64,000 nucleotides of DNA from Niallia sp. NCCP-28 (GCF_023168165.1 NZ_BQYJ01000004.1:1-64000); one strand, 5' to 3'. Shown: positions 27,808 through 37,797, counted from the stretch's first letter. Translations and numbers: made by a program. Notes: a model not told the origin generated them from the sequence alone.

Positions 27808-28044
27808 ATGGCAGAATTAGAAATGAAAGAACAAGTTCAGGAAGTATTAGATAAATTGCGCCCATTCCTTTTAAGAGATGGTGGAGACTGTGAATTAGTG
27901 GACGTAGAAGATGGTATTGTTAAATTGCGTTTATTAGGCGCTTGTGGCTCTTGCCCAAGTTCTACAATCACTTTAAAAGCTGGTATAGAGCGTGCATTAT
28001 TAGAAGAAGTTCCTGGAGTTATGGAAGTAGAACAAGTATTCTAA
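27808..28044 (+). CDS. yutI: NifU C-terminal (Nfu-type) Fe-S carrier YutI
   Basis: 78 aa single Nfu domain. The CxxC motif in [14 protein letters not shown] binds a 4Fe-4S cluster between monomers, and [14 protein letters not shown] is the conserved N-terminal strand. Nfu proteins deliver clusters to aconitase-type and other enzymes. ATG 27808 follows GAAAGGAGTCG. Works downstream of the Suf machinery. Confidence 0.93.
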   Translation: MAELEMKEQVQEVLDKLRPFLLRDGGDCELVDVEDGIVKLRLLGACGSCPSSTITLKAGIERALLEEVPGVMEVEQVF

Positions 28045-28057
28045 GCATTCCAAATAA

Positions 28058-28134
28058 AAGAGACACCTTCAAAGAGACATTGCTTGTGGGATTTTACACT
28101 CGCAGTACATCCCTTTCATGGTGTCTTCTTTTTT
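28058..28134 (+). terminator. Terminator downstream of yutI
   Basis: AAAGAGACACC pairs with GGTGTCTTCTT across a long loop, followed by a T-run. Confidence 0.55.
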
Positions 28135-28157
28135 ATGCTTAATATAACTTTCCTGAT

Positions 28158-28205
28158 AAAAAAAATCCTTGCTCCAAAGACTAAAAAGCAGTCAAGAAAC
28201 AAGAA
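28158..28205 (-). terminator. Terminator of the hom-thrC-thrB operon
   Basis: Minus strand: CTTGTTTC pairs, with wobbles, to GGAGCAAG and is followed by GATTTTTTTT, just after the thrB stop. Confidence 0.6.
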
Positions 28206-28212
28206 TTCCCAC

Positions 28213-29139
28213 TTATTTTTTTAATAAAGCATAGTCTAAACTTCCTGTTACACAACTACCTTTATAATCTACATGAATTGGCAAATAATCCATATTGGGA
28301 AGTAATTCTTTTAATCCATTGATTACGGCAGAGCTTTGTCCTTTTTTGATAAAACATAATACAGTAGGACCAGCACCACTCAAAGTAACGCCATATGCTC
28401 CAAACTCAAGGGCATGATCTTCGATTACTTGCAGATGAGGAACTAAAACTTTGCGGTACGGCTGATGATATTTATCCTTTGTCATCATTTTTCCCGCTAA
28501 TTCCATATTTCCTGTTAAAAGTGCTGCAACTAATAAATTAGAAACTGCCCCTGCTGCAACCGATTCAGAATAGGACATCACCTCAGGCAGAACGCCTCTT
28601 GAAGATTTTGTAAGCAATTCTTCATTAGGAATTACTGCCACTAGTTCTAAATCAATAGAATGGATAACCTCTGCATCTATATCCTCATCTAATTGGCACC
28701 CTATTATTAATCCACCAAAAATGCTTGCCCCTACATTATCCGGATGCCCCTCCAGCAATGATGCTATATGAAATTTTTCCTTTTTGGATAATTTCAGATC
28801 ACATATACAATCTGCAAGCTCAATTCCTGCTACTATGGCAGAAGCACTTGATCCGAGCCCTCTCGCCAGCGGAATATTGCTTGAAACTTTTATTTGGCAA
28901 GGCGTTAACTCTTTATTGTATTTTTTTGCAACTTCTGCTGCTGTTTTTACAATAAAATTCGTGTCATCTTTAGGGAAATTTTCTAATTCCTTTTCCATAG
29001 GGATTACTTCCCATTTATCAGAAGGGGTAACATCCAGTGTTAAATATAAATCCAAAGCTAATCCGATACTATCAAAACCAGGACCCAAATTAGCTGAACT
29101 TGCTGGAACCCTTATTTGAAGCATATCTCCTTCGCTCAT
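28213..29139 (-). CDS. thrB: Homoserine kinase
   Basis: 308 aa GHMP kinase phosphorylating homoserine in threonine synthesis. ATP-binding [12 protein letters not shown] near residues 88-99, N-terminal [14 protein letters not shown], and C-terminal [17 protein letters not shown] 29139 overlaps the thrC stop in an ATGA arrangement, so it is translationally coupled. Third gene of hom-thrC-thrB. Confidence 0.95.
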   Translation of the reverse strand: MSEGDMLQIRVPASSANLGPGFDSIGLALDLYLTLDVTPSDKWEVIPMEKELENFPKDDTNFIVKTAAEVAKKYNKELTPCQIKVSSNIPLARGLGSSASAIVAGIELADCICDLKLSKKEKFHIASLLEGHPDNVGASIFGGLIIGCQLDEDIDAEVIHSIDLELVAVIPNEELLTKSSRGVLPEVMSYSESVAAGAVSNLLVAALLTGNMELAGKMMTKDKYHQPYRKVLVPHLQVIEDHALEFGAYGVTLSGAGPTVLCFIKKGQSSAVINGLKELLPNMDYLPIHVDYKGSCVTGSLDYALLKK

Positions 29140-30200
29140 ATATGAACTACTCCTCTGATATGTTCCGCTACTGCTTTCTCGTCATTAGGAAGAAGGACTG
29201 GCTTAATAGGGCTTACATCGATAGCCGTATTTGGATCTTTTAGTCCATTGCCTGTTAAAACTGCAACTATTTTGCTGCCTTTAGCGATTTTTCCGCTTTG
29301 AATATGTTTATAAACTCCAGCAATAGATGCACAAGAACCGGGTTCAGCAAATACTCCCTCTGTTGCAGCAATTTTACGATAAGCTGCAATAATTTCTTCA
29401 TCTGTCACTTCATCTATAATACCATTTGATTCTTTTTGTGCCTGTACAGCCAATTCCCAGCTAGCAGGGTTTCCGATGCGAATAGCAGTTGCAATCGTTT
29501 CTGGATTTTCAAATACTTTATTATGAACGATCGCTGCTGCTCCAGCTGCTTCAAAACCATGAATCTTTGGAAGACCCGTTTGCTTCGCTTCATGATATTC
29601 TTTAAATCCTTTCCAATAAGCACTAATATTTCCGGCATTTCCGACTGGAATCGCTAAAATATCTGGTGCTTGCCCGCCAAGCTGATCGCATACTTCAAAC
29701 GCTGCTGTTTTTTGGCCGTCTAAACGATACGGGTTTACAGAGTTTACAAGAGCCACAGGTTCTGTTTCGCTGATTGTACGAACCATTTGCAATGCCTGAT
29801 CAAAATTTCCTTCAATTGAAATAATTTCCGCTCCATACATTACTGCCTGCGCCAATTTCCCCATGGCAATTTTGCCTTCTGGTATTACGACGATACAGCG
29901 CATGCCTGCACGGGTTGCATATGCTGCAGCCGCTGCAGATGTATTTCCAGTTGATGCACAGATAACAGTATTATTCCCTGCTTCCTTTGCTTTTGCAACA
30001 GCCATAACCATCCCTCTGTCTTTAAAAGAGCCTGTAGGATTTGTTCCTTCTGTCTTAACGTATAATTCTACTCCCCATTCTTCAGAAAGCTTATCTAATT
30101 TAATTAAAGGAGTATTTCCCTCATTTAATGTCAGCATCGGTGTTGCTTCATTTACTGGCAGAAATTCTTTATATTCTTCTAAAAGGCCTTTCCATCTCAT
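29136..30200 (-). CDS. thrC: Threonine synthase
   Basis: 354 aa PLP enzyme converting O-phosphohomoserine to threonine. The PLP lysine lies in [13 protein letters not shown] near residue 60; [15 protein letters not shown] and [14 protein letters not shown] form the phosphate-binding loops. ATG 30200 overlaps the hom stop (ATGA). Length and order match B. subtilis. Confidence 0.96.
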   Translation of the reverse strand: MRWKGLLEEYKEFLPVNEATPMLTLNEGNTPLIKLDKLSEEWGVELYVKTEGTNPTGSFKDRGMVMAVAKAKEAGNNTVICASTGNTSAAAAAYATRAGMRCIVVIPEGKIAMGKLAQAVMYGAEIISIEGNFDQALQMVRTISETEPVALVNSVNPYRLDGQKTAAFEVCDQLGGQAPDILAIPVGNAGNISAYWKGFKEYHEAKQTGLPKIHGFEAAGAAAIVHNKVFENPETIATAIRIGNPASWELAVQAQKESNGIIDEVTDEEIIAAYRKIAATEGVFAEPGSCASIAGVYKHIQSGKIAKGSKIVAVLTGNGLKDPNTAIDVSPIKPVLLPNDEKAVAEHIRGVVHI

Positions 30201-31495
30201 TGCACTATTCCTCCTTCTACACGATACGAACTTTTTACTGTTTGAACAGTTTTCAAATCTCTTAATTCAACTAAGATATTTTCATAATCTGCTAGTGACG
30301 CATGATGTGTCACTAAAACGATTTCCGCTAGCCCTTTTTCTTTTACAGGCAGTTGAAGTATCTTTTCAAAGCTTACACCATGTTGTGAGAAAATTGAAGT
30401 AATTTCAGCAAATACTCCAACCTCGTCTTTTACTTGCAATCGAAGGAAATATTTAGAAAAAATCTCATTTGCTTCTTTTAATTTCTTTTTATACTGTGGA
30501 GCCACTGCCCCTTTTCCATTTACGCCAAGTCTCATGTTCTTTAAAACATTTACCAAATCAGAAACGACTGCAGTTGCTGTTGGCATACTTCCTGCACCTG
30601 GTCCATAGAACATGGTTTCCCCCACTGCTTCTCCAAAAACATATACAGCATTAAACTCATCATTTACAGCTGCAAGTGGATGACTGTCAATTAAGAAGGT
30701 TGGCTGCACACTGACTTCCACCTTCTCATTATCCCGTTGTGCTACTCCAATTAACTTCATTGTATAGCCAAGCTGACTTCCATAGCGAATATCTTCTTCT
30801 GTTACTTTCGATATTCCCTGCACCTTTACGTCTTCTAGACTAATATTCATGGAAAAACCAAGAGTTGCAAGAATTGTCATTTTGCGGGCAGCATCCAAAC
30901 CTTCTACATCAGAAGTTGGGTCACTTTCTGCAAAGCCAAGTTCCTGAGCTTCTTTTAATACCTCATTATAGGTTCTTTGCTGCTTGCTCATTTTTGTTAA
31001 AATAAAGTTGGTTGTCCCATTAACAATCCCCATCAATTTATTAATGCGATCTGATGCTAATCCATCTACAAGACCTCTTAAAATCGGAATGCCGCCAGCA
31101 ACACTTGCTTCATAAAAAAGATCGCAGCCGCTTTGGCTGGCTTGCTGCAAAAGTTTTGCTCCATGAAGCGCCATTAAATCTTTATTTGCTGTAACTACAT
31201 GTTTTTTATTTTGAAGAGCTTTGGTTAAGTAGTCCTTTGTTTCCTCTACTCCTCCCATTACTTCAATTACAACATCTATCTCCGGATCATTTAAAATATC
31301 TTCTGCATTCGTCGTCAGCATTTCTTTAGTAATAGAAATATCTCTTTCTTTATTTACATTTTTCACAAGGACTTTTTTTACTTTTACCGGACAGCCAACT
31401 TGGTGCATAATCTTATCTTGATGATTTTCAATAATTTTTACAACACCTGTTCCTACTGTACCTAACCCAAGTAAACCTATTGATATTGCTTCCAT
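30197..31495 (-). CDS. hom: Homoserine dehydrogenase with ACT domain
   Basis: 432 aa. Reduces aspartate semialdehyde to homoserine at the methionine/threonine branch. NAD(P)-binding [14 protein letters not shown] is at the N-terminus, the catalytic [11 protein letters not shown] and [16 protein letters not shown] lie around residues 155-215, and a C-terminal ACT domain (about 350-425, [20 protein letters not shown]) probably gives threonine feedback. First gene of the operon, with a well-formed promoter upstream. Confidence 0.96.
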   Translation of the reverse strand: MEAISIGLLGLGTVGTGVVKIIENHQDKIMHQVGCPVKVKKVLVKNVNKERDISITKEMLTTNAEDILNDPEIDVVIEVMGGVEETKDYLTKALQNKKHVVTANKDLMALHGAKLLQQASQSGCDLFYEASVAGGIPILRGLVDGLASDRINKLMGIVNGTTNFILTKMSKQQRTYNEVLKEAQELGFAESDPTSDVEGLDAARKMTILATLGFSMNISLEDVKVQGISKVTEEDIRYGSQLGYTMKLIGVAQRDNEKVEVSVQPTFLIDSHPLAAVNDEFNAVYVFGEAVGETMFYGPGAGSMPTATAVVSDLVNVLKNMRLGVNGKGAVAPQYKKKLKEANEIFSKYFLRLQVKDEVGVFAEITSIFSQHGVSFEKILQLPVKEKGLAEIVLVTHHASLADYENILVELRDLKTVQTVKSSYRVEGGIVQ

Positions 31496-31535
31496 CTGTT
31501 TTCCCCCTAAAGATGTGCTTTATAAACGAACAATT

Positions 31536-31581
31536 GTCTACCTATAGTAGACATTATAGTGTTAGTTTATTTTTTTGACAA
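31536..31581 (-). promoter_or_regulatory. hom operon promoter with start-site palindrome
   Basis: Minus strand: TTGTCA (31581-31576), 17-nt spacer, perfect TATAAT (31558-31553). Directly at the expected start site lies GTCTAC-CTATA-GTAGAC (31552-31536), a perfect 6-bp inverted repeat that could be an operator or a 5' RNA stem. No T-box or other riboswitch was seen. Confidence 0.75.
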
Positions 31582-31773
31582 GAGGTGATTTACATATTCT
31601 TCTGAAATCTTTTTCACCACGTAAAATTTCCCCCTAGTATTACTTAGATTTGGTTATATTGTTAACATTGTTTTTCTACATTATAAAACAATGATTCGTT
31701 TATTCAACCCAAATTTTCTAATTAATATGATTTTTTATAAAATAGAGATTAATTTTTATCTTCATTAATAAAA

Positions 31774-31797
31774 GCCTTCACTTTAAAGTGAAAGCTC
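31774..31797 (-). terminator. Terminator of yutH
   Basis: Minus strand: AGCTTTCACTTTAAAGTGAAGGCT, a near-perfect palindrome, followed by TTTTATT about 30 bases after the yutH stop. Confidence 0.65.
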
Positions 31798-31824
31798 AGT
31801 AAAAAATATCATGTTGTTTTAACA

Positions 31825-32832
31825 TTAAGTAGCCAGCCAGCCAACAGCCGGAAGTTTCATTTTTTTCATCGGCACTTCCACATTTTCGAAAAAATAACTT
31901 AAAAAACGCTCTGAATCCTTTGATTGGCTTAAGAATTTTTTCAAACGATCCTCTAAAAATAAACGATCTGCTTCATGAGAGGCAGAGTAGTAATTTTCAA
32001 TGCATTCGATATAATGCATTGGAAAAAGCAATCTTGCGTAAATTAACCGCCAAGAAAAGGCGCTTAATGGCATAACACTTTGATAATCCCTGAAAAAGTT
32101 CCTTATATCTCTATGGTATGTTTTAATATTTTGAAAATACCGTTCCCGAGACCACTCTGATAAATCTCTTCCACAATGATCAAATACCCAATCAAAAGGG
32201 TTTTTAATATAATACTCCCCCATCCACGTTTCTTTACTAAAACGATTATGGCAAATCGTCCCACTGTCTACAGCAGCAGGCTCCTCGTCTAATTCTGCGT
32301 CTACTAAGTATTGCAGTGCATTTTCTGCTATCCCTAAATAATAGGGGAATGACTCTAGAAATAACCTATCAAATTCACTTTCTGGTTCTTTGTACAACAT
32401 GCTGTTCCAAAAGCCCTCTATTTGATCAAGGCGCTTCTCCCAAAGATTTTTCCACTTTCCAATACGACTGATTTTTTCTACATTAAAAGGAACCGTTCTT
32501 CCTCTATAGTGAAATTTCCCAAGTTTTCTGCCTAGTTGTTTTGATGTAAATCTAGTCAATTGTTGATTTTGAAGCACACAAAATGTTTCTTCATTCATTT
32601 CAACACGGGTTTCCCCTTCTTTAGTAGCCAAAAAATGACTAACTTGACGATCGCCGCTTTCCACTAAATGCTGGACTAATTGCTCTAATTCATCCATTTC
32701 TTCATTATTTTTATTTCCAATAGGAACTAATGTATATAACTCTCCATTATGAATACACGCTTCAAATATTCCGATTCTTGTCTCCTCTTCCACCTCTATG
32801 CCATACTTACTGTATAGAATATTACGAATCAT
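31825..32832 (-). CDS. yutH: YutH, CotS-family spore coat-associated kinase-like protein
   Basis: 335 aa. YutH belongs to the CotS/aminoglycoside-phosphotransferase-like group found in spore coats. GTICHNRFSKETW and NPFDWVFDHCGRDLSEW align with the kinase catalytic-loop region, though the HxDxxxxN motif appears altered to CHNRF, so catalysis is uncertain. ATG 32832 follows GGAAGGAGAGGGG; 39 codons of open frame upstream are not supported. Adjacent to hom as in B. subtilis. Confidence 0.85.
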   Translation of the reverse strand: MIRNILYSKYGIEVEEETRIGIFEACIHNGELYTLVPIGNKNNEEMDELEQLVQHLVESGDRQVSHFLATKEGETRVEMNEETFCVLQNQQLTRFTSKQLGRKLGKFHYRGRTVPFNVEKISRIGKWKNLWEKRLDQIEGFWNSMLYKEPESEFDRLFLESFPYYLGIAENALQYLVDAELDEEPAAVDSGTICHNRFSKETWMGEYYIKNPFDWVFDHCGRDLSEWSRERYFQNIKTYHRDIRNFFRDYQSVMPLSAFSWRLIYARLLFPMHYIECIENYYSASHEADRLFLEDRLKKFLSQSKDSERFLSYFFENVEVPMKKMKLPAVGWLAT

Positions 32833-32931
32833 ATGCCCCTCTCCTTCCTCTTTTCTTACTTTATTTCTATGCTCAAAAAAAAAATTTAATAGCAAATTGT
32901 ACTTTTTTGCATATACTAATAAGCACAAGTA

Positions 32932-32988
32932 GATAAAGTGAAACTTCAATCAGTGGGGGTTTTACTGCCCGTTAATGCGGGATAAAAA
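32932..32988 (+). repeat. Dispersed repeat family R, copy 2 (short form)
   Basis: GATAAAGTGAAACTTCAATC then CAGTGGGGGTTT and CCCGTTAATGCGGGATAAAA. This is both ends of the long form joined, with the middle removed. It lies in the yutH-yutG divergent gap. Confidence 0.7.
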
Positions 32989-33019
32989 GTTCCTACAACA
33001 AAAGAAAAAGGTGAAGTCT

Positions 33020-33517
33020 ATGACATTTGAGGATATGGATCTAACAGAAAAAACAGCTAGACAATGGCTGCACGAAAGAGGCGTAGAGATACGGGATATA
33101 GCTGACCTTGTCTATCTACTGCAAGAAAAGTATCATACTAACTTGGAAATGTCTGATTGTATCGAGAACGTGGAACGAGTGCTTTCAAAAAGAGAAGTTC
33201 AAAATGCTATTTTGACAGGTATACAATTGGATGTTCTAGCAGAAAAAAAACTGCTCGAGCCTCCATTGCAATCAATAATTGAAATTGATGAGGGCCTTTA
33301 TGGAGTCGATGAGGTACTTGCATTCTCCATTGTAAATGTTTATGGTTCTATCGGTTTTACCAATTATGGTTACGTCGATAAACTAAAACCTGGCATTCTC
33401 AAAAAATTAAATGATAAATCAACAGGAAAGTGCCATACATTCCTGGATGATATTGTAGGAGCAATTGCTGCGGCAGCTTCAAGCAGACTTGCCCATCGCG
33501 TTCGAGGAAAAGAATAG
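33020..33517 (+). CDS. yutG: YutG, phosphatidylglycerophosphatase A-like protein
   Basis: 165 aa of the PgpA-like family of Gram-positive bacteria, which dephosphorylates phosphatidylglycerophosphate in E. coli PgpA. The C-terminal half carries the conserved segment FLDDIVGAIAAAASSRLAHR. It lacks the membrane segments of E. coli PgpA, as Bacillus YutG does, so the reaction is inferred. ATG 33020 follows AAAAGGTGAAG; codons further upstream lie in the repeat. Confidence 0.8.
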   Translation: MTFEDMDLTEKTARQWLHERGVEIRDIADLVYLLQEKYHTNLEMSDCIENVERVLSKREVQNAILTGIQLDVLAEKKLLEPPLQSIIEIDEGLYGVDEVLAFSIVNVYGSIGFTNYGYVDKLKPGILKKLNDKSTGKCHTFLDDIVGAIAAAASSRLAHRVRGKE

Positions 33518-33526
33518 AACCTAAAA

Positions 33527-33572
33527 AATTTGACCCCAAACTTTTTATATCCATTGCTCTTTGGGGTCAAAT
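33527..33572. terminator. Bidirectional terminator, yutG / yutF
   Basis: AATTTGACCCCAAA pairs with TTTGGGGTCAAAT between convergent genes. Confidence 0.8.
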
Positions 33573-33579
33573 AGGCCAA

Positions 33580-34356
33580 TTATTTTATTACTTTCCAATC
33601 ACTTAAACTATCCACAATAAAACTAGGCTTTTCTTCTATTGTCGACAGCTCTTCTTTTGTTGTAACACCAGTATGTACTAATATTGTCTCTACTCCAGCA
33701 TGAATACCTGCTAATATATCTGTATAATAATTATCCCCAATCATTGCAATATCCTTTTTATCTATGCCCAATAATTTAATTGCTTGATCGACAATAATAG
33801 ATTCAGGCTTGCCAATAACAAGAGGCTTTGTCTGGGTGGAAACAGTTACTACAGACGACAAAGCGCCATTCCCAGGCAATAATCCTCTTTCTGTAGGCAA
33901 AGCAGTATCTCCATTTGTAATAATATAAGAAGCGCCTTTTCTTACAGCTAAACAGGCCGCAGCTAATTTTTCATAATTAATATGCTGGTCCATGCCAATT
34001 ACTACATAATCAACTGTTTCATTTCCTTCAGCAAGATCAAGATTTTGATTTAATAAAGCCATTTTTAGACCTTCTTCACCAATCATAAATACTTTTGCTG
34101 AGTTATTTTCATCCCAAATATAATTCGCCGCAGCCATAGCGGAGGTAAATACATCTTCTTTTTTGGCTGGAATATCAAATTCTCTCAGTTTTTGCGCAAC
34201 AGCCTCTGGAGTTTTTGTTGAATTATTTGTTACATATAAATAGGGAATGTCCTCTGCTATCAAGCTTTTTACAAAATCACGAGCTTCTGCAATAACTTCT
34301 GTCCCTCTATACATAGTTCCATCTAAATCAATTAAATATCCTTTAAAACGTTTCAT
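33580..34356 (-). CDS. yutF: YutF, HAD-superfamily NagD-like phosphatase
   Basis: 258 aa. HAD motif I DLDGTMYRG (nucleophile Asp near residue 11), motif II YVTNNST, and motif III/IV AMIGDNYYTDILAG with the metal-binding acidic residues. The NagD-type C2 cap lies between. Such enzymes hydrolyse sugar or nucleotide phosphates; the exact substrate is unknown. Synteny yutG-yutF-yutE is conserved. Confidence 0.9.
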   Translation of the reverse strand: MKRFKGYLIDLDGTMYRGTEVIAEARDFVKSLIAEDIPYLYVTNNSTKTPEAVAQKLREFDIPAKKEDVFTSAMAAANYIWDENNSAKVFMIGEEGLKMALLNQNLDLAEGNETVDYVVIGMDQHINYEKLAAACLAVRKGASYIITNGDTALPTERGLLPGNGALSSVVTVSTQTKPLVIGKPESIIVDQAIKLLGIDKKDIAMIGDNYYTDILAGIHAGVETILVHTGVTTKEELSTIEEKPSFIVDSLSDWKVIK

Positions 34357-34509
34357 ACATTTTACTCCTTTTTATTAAGGCTTAGTTAAAGAAGTCTGTG
34401 GATTTTGGCCTTATTCAAAATTTTTTTATACACAAAGCCAAAATTCTTCTATCAATCCTATTCGTTTACATAGCCCTTATTAAAATTTGCAGCGAATAAG
34501 ACCTTCAGC

Positions 34510-34947
34510 TTAATTCTTAAAAGCTGTTACAGGCCCTAGCTCATTTAATAAATAATCATGAATTGCGACAATAAATTCTTTTAATGTTTGCACTCTTGCA
34601 GCAAAAGCATCATAAAGTTCCTGATGATCAATATTCAAATAATCATGAACTAGTTTTTTTCGATATAATAAAAGTTGTTTTAATTCTGCTGCGATTTTTT
34701 CAGAATATACTTTTTCATCTTCTAGGATATCAACAATGTCTTCATAACTGCCAGGATCTCTCATTATAAATCCGTCTATCATGCTGTTTCCAACATCAAG
34801 AACAACCTCTAGCATCATATGTGTTATTCTTTCTAAAGCAGCCTTCTCCATTAATGTATTCCAATTAGATTGATTCTCTAATAAAATAATTTGATTATCT
34901 AGATAGTGTAATTGCGCTTCGATTTTTTTGCGATCCACAAAATACAT
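34510..34947 (-). CDS. yutE: YutE, DUF86/HepT-like protein
   Basis: 145 aa all-helical DUF86 protein. The HEPN RNase motif Rx4HxY is intact as RKKLVHDY near residues 100-107. HepT toxins normally pair with a small MntA-type nucleotidyltransferase antitoxin, but no such gene is adjacent here. It lies 17 nt downstream of the EAL-domain gene, probably in one transcript. B. subtilis yutE also lacks a partner, so a housekeeping role is possible. Confidence 0.85.
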   Translation of the reverse strand: MYFVDRKKIEAQLHYLDNQIILLENQSNWNTLMEKAALERITHMMLEVVLDVGNSMIDGFIMRDPGSYEDIVDILEDEKVYSEKIAAELKQLLLYRKKLVHDYLNIDHQELYDAFAARVQTLKEFIVAIHDYLLNELGPVTAFKN

Positions 34948-34964
34948 ACCGTCTGTTCTCCCCT

Positions 34965-36260
34965 TTATATGCTTCTATTTAGACTGACAGGTCTACCATA
35001 AAAATACCCTTGTGCAAGGTCCACATTATAGCGGGAAAGCACCGATGCTTCTTCCTCATTTTCAATTCCTTCTGCAACCACTACAGAACCTATTTCTTTT
35101 GCGATTAAAAGTATCCCTTTCAACATGGACTCTTTTACAGAGGACTTATCAATATTCTGGATAACAGAACGATCAATTTTGATGATATCCGGCATAATTT
35201 CATTGATAGAATGCAAGCTTGCATAACCTGATCCTGTATCATCTACAGCAATACGAAAGCCTTTTTCTCGCAATGCTCTTAAATTAGGAATAAAATATTG
35301 CAGCCCTTCTATGGAGTCCCTTTCTGTCACTTCTATCGTGATTCTTTTAGGATTAATCTCTTTATATTTTTTCATTTTTTTCATTAATTCACGGACAAAA
35401 CGGTGATTTCCAATTGTAAGTGGAGTAAAATTGATAAATATATCCTGCTGCCATGTGGTAGATTTTATTTGCTCTAATGTTTTATCTAACACAATCATTT
35501 CCAAATCATATAAGCACTTCATTTGTTTGGCTATAGAAAATAAACGCAAAGGGCTTTCCAGCGAAGTTCCACAAGGGCCTCTTGTCAGCATTTCGCATGC
35601 ACGCACCTCTTTTGTTTCCATATCAAGTATCGGCTGCGCCAGCACACGTATTTCTTTATTGATAATAATCTTTTTGATTGTGCTAGCCATTTCATCATAT
35701 TTAAACGATTGACGTTTTACTGCCATTAAAAAGGCTACTTGATGTGCTTTCATAATTGCCTCTTGCAAAAAAATGTTGTCCTTCTCTATAAATGCATAGC
35801 CAGCATTTATACTTGCAGTGATTATTTTTTGTTTTTCTTTTGAGGATGCTTGTACCTTATCTGCTATTTGCCGTATGGATGTTTCCACATTTCCGGTGGT
35901 TTCCGAGCGGTAATCAACGCGCAATAATAAAGTGAAATTTCCTGAAAAAAAATCATGCAGCGATAACACGCTTTCTGTATTTAACACGCTTTGGACTGTT
36001 TCCTGAAAAATGTGTTTAAGTCCAGTTATATACTGTTGAAAGTCATGTGGACCTAACTGCTGTTTCATTTCATCGTAATTATCTATATGATACGCAATTA
36101 CCATCACTTCATATCCCTTTTTTATTGCAGATCTAACGCCCTTTGTGATTGGTTTTCTGATAATAAAACTCGGCGGGAAATATTTCAACCAAACTGTTGG
36201 AAACAAAATCTTACTCCAATTAATCAGCTTAGTTATTTTTTTATTATAGTTTTTGACCAT
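34965..36260 (-). CDS. EAL-domain protein with degenerate GGDEF-like domain
   Basis: 431 aa, probable c-di-GMP phosphodiesterase. The N-terminal domain (about residues 50-190) looks like a GGDEF fold whose signature is lost (FSGNFTLLL). The EAL domain (about 195-430) keeps key residues: the EAL-equivalent CEML, NFTPL, EVTERD, DDTGSGYASL, IIKIDRS, AEGIENEEE and AQGYFYGRP, so catalysis seems possible. No sensor or membrane segment is clear. ATG 36260 with upstream AGAGGA is preferred. Lies between yutD and yutE; B. subtilis has no EAL gene at this position. Confidence 0.88.
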   Translation of the reverse strand: MVKNYNKKITKLINWSKILFPTVWLKYFPPSFIIRKPITKGVRSAIKKGYEVMVIAYHIDNYDEMKQQLGPHDFQQYITGLKHIFQETVQSVLNTESVLSLHDFFSGNFTLLLRVDYRSETTGNVETSIRQIADKVQASSKEKQKIITASINAGYAFIEKDNIFLQEAIMKAHQVAFLMAVKRQSFKYDEMASTIKKIIINKEIRVLAQPILDMETKEVRACEMLTRGPCGTSLESPLRLFSIAKQMKCLYDLEMIVLDKTLEQIKSTTWQQDIFINFTPLTIGNHRFVRELMKKMKKYKEINPKRITIEVTERDSIEGLQYFIPNLRALREKGFRIAVDDTGSGYASLHSINEIMPDIIKIDRSVIQNIDKSSVKESMLKGILLIAKEIGSVVVAEGIENEEEASVLSRYNVDLAQGYFYGRPVSLNRSI

Positions 36261-36336
36261 GACTTCATTCCTCTCAAGCTCCACATTCCCCAAACCATTA
36301 CACCATTTTTTCATAAAACTACTTTGTTCATGAAGT

Positions 36337-36618
36337 TCATTTTCCCTTTTTTACTTTTTTTACAACAAAATAAGCACAGCCGAAATTGCAGTATTCATAT
36401 AAGTATTCTGTTAAAGTGCTTATTTTTGTATCAAAGCTTGATTTTTGATTTTGGTCGTCAAAAAAGCCGCGCAGCCGAAGTTGCCCGTAACCCCAATCTC
36501 CCACTATATAATCATATTTTGTTAAAATCTCACTATATCGATTTTTAAATGCCTCCTCATTATATCCATCTTTTCTTTCTTCCACTAGTTCATAACAATA
36601 ATTATTTATGCAAATCAA
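36337..36618 (-). CDS. yutD: YutD-like DUF1027 protein
   Basis: 93 aa. DUF1027 signature YIVGDWGYGQLRLRGFF near residues 35-51, with a C-terminal Cys pair (YCNFGCAYFVVKK). Function unknown. TTG 36618 is placed five bases behind GGAGGTGA; the GTG three codons upstream overlaps that site. Co-directional with the EAL gene 76 nt downstream. In B. subtilis yutC lies between yutD and lipA; it is missing here. Confidence 0.85.
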   Translation of the reverse strand: MICINNYCYELVEERKDGYNEEAFKNRYSEILTKYDYIVGDWGYGQLRLRGFFDDQNQKSSFDTKISTLTEYLYEYCNFGCAYFVVKKVKKGK

Positions 36619-36802
36619 ATCTGTCACCTCCGCTTTTTGCCATTTTCTATGTATTGATCTACGCAGGATGCACTCTCTCTAATCCATTGACCACTATTTT
36701 GAGTATTTTTATTTTTCCTTTCCATTATAACCTTTTACTGAATAATTACATAGGGATGAAAACAGAATTTGCTTTATTTCTTTCCCCTTTAGAAAATATT
36801 AG

Positions 36803-36842
36803 AAAAAGGGAAAGAATAGTAAAACTATCCTTTCCCTTTTGT
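36803..36842. terminator. Terminator of lipA
   Basis: Minus strand: AAAAGGGAAAGGATAGTTTT pairs with ACTATTCTTTCCCTTTTT, about 30 bases beyond lipA. Confidence 0.85.
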
Positions 36843-36870
36843 TATGGAAACAATCAAAAGAGCCTTTTCT

Positions 36871-37797
36871 TTAAGCTTCTTTAGCTTGTTCTGTACGCAT
36901 TTGGTTTTTCTTTGCTTCATTTACTTGTTCATCCGCATGGTAAGAAGAACGAACTAAAGGACCTGCTTCGCAATGGCTAAATCCTTTGCTTAAAGCAATT
37001 TCTTTCAATTCCTTAAATTCATCTGGATGATAGTACTTTTGTACTTTTAAATGTTTTTTTGTTGGCTGTAAATATTGTCCAATTGTCATAATATCTACAT
37101 TATTTTTTCTTAAATCATCCATCGTAGCAATGATTTCTTCTTTTGTTTCTCCCAAACCAATCATTAAACTGGACTTTGTAGGAGTATTTGGGTACATTTC
37201 TTTCGCTCTTCTTAAAAACTCTAATGATCTGTTATATTTAGCTCTAGCACGTACTCTCGGCGTTAAACGCTCCACTGTTTCAATATTATGGTTCAAAATA
37301 TCCGGCTTTGCATCCATTAATATCCGTAAGTTTTCTTCCACTCCACCCATATCAGACGGTAGAACTTCGATGCTGGTAAAAGGACTTTTTCTTCGAATTG
37401 CTCGGACTGTTTCTGCAAATACTGCTGCACCGCCGTCTTTTAAATCATCTCTTGCAACTGCTGTAATAACCGCATGTTTTAGATTCATGCTAAATACAGA
37501 GTCGGCTACTCTTTCTGGCTCTTGCCAGTCCAACTCAGTAGGCAGTCCTGTTTTAACAGCACAAAATCTGCATGCCCTTGTACAAATATCCCCTAAAATC
37601 ATAAAAGTTGCTGTTCTTCTTACCGCCCAGCACTCGTGAATATTTGGGCATCTTGCTTCTTCACATACTGTATGAAGTTTTTTTTCTTTCATCATTTTTT
37701 TTAAGCCTGTGTAGTTTTCATTTGTATTTAATTTTATTTTTAACCATTCAGGTTTGCGCAAGTATTCATCTTTTCGATCTGACATACTGTCATTCAT
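36871..37797 (-). CDS. lipA: Lipoyl synthase
   Basis: 308 aa radical-SAM enzyme that inserts two sulfurs into octanoyl groups to form lipoate. Auxiliary cluster motif [13 protein letters not shown] (CX4CX5C) and radical-SAM CTRACRFC (CX3CX2C) are both intact. Two in-frame starts are possible (37797 and 37785); the first sits close to AGGAGATGA and is used. Depends on Fe-S supply and serves GcvH and 2-oxoacid dehydrogenases. Confidence 0.96.
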   Translation of the reverse strand: MNDSMSDRKDEYLRKPEWLKIKLNTNENYTGLKKMMKEKKLHTVCEEARCPNIHECWAVRRTATFMILGDICTRACRFCAVKTGLPTELDWQEPERVADSVFSMNLKHAVITAVARDDLKDGGAAVFAETVRAIRRKSPFTSIEVLPSDMGGVEENLRILMDAKPDILNHNIETVERLTPRVRARAKYNRSLEFLRRAKEMYPNTPTKSSLMIGLGETKEEIIATMDDLRKNNVDIMTIGQYLQPTKKHLKVQKYYHPDEFKELKEIALSKGFSHCEAGPLVRSSYHADEQVNEAKKNQMRTEQAKEA

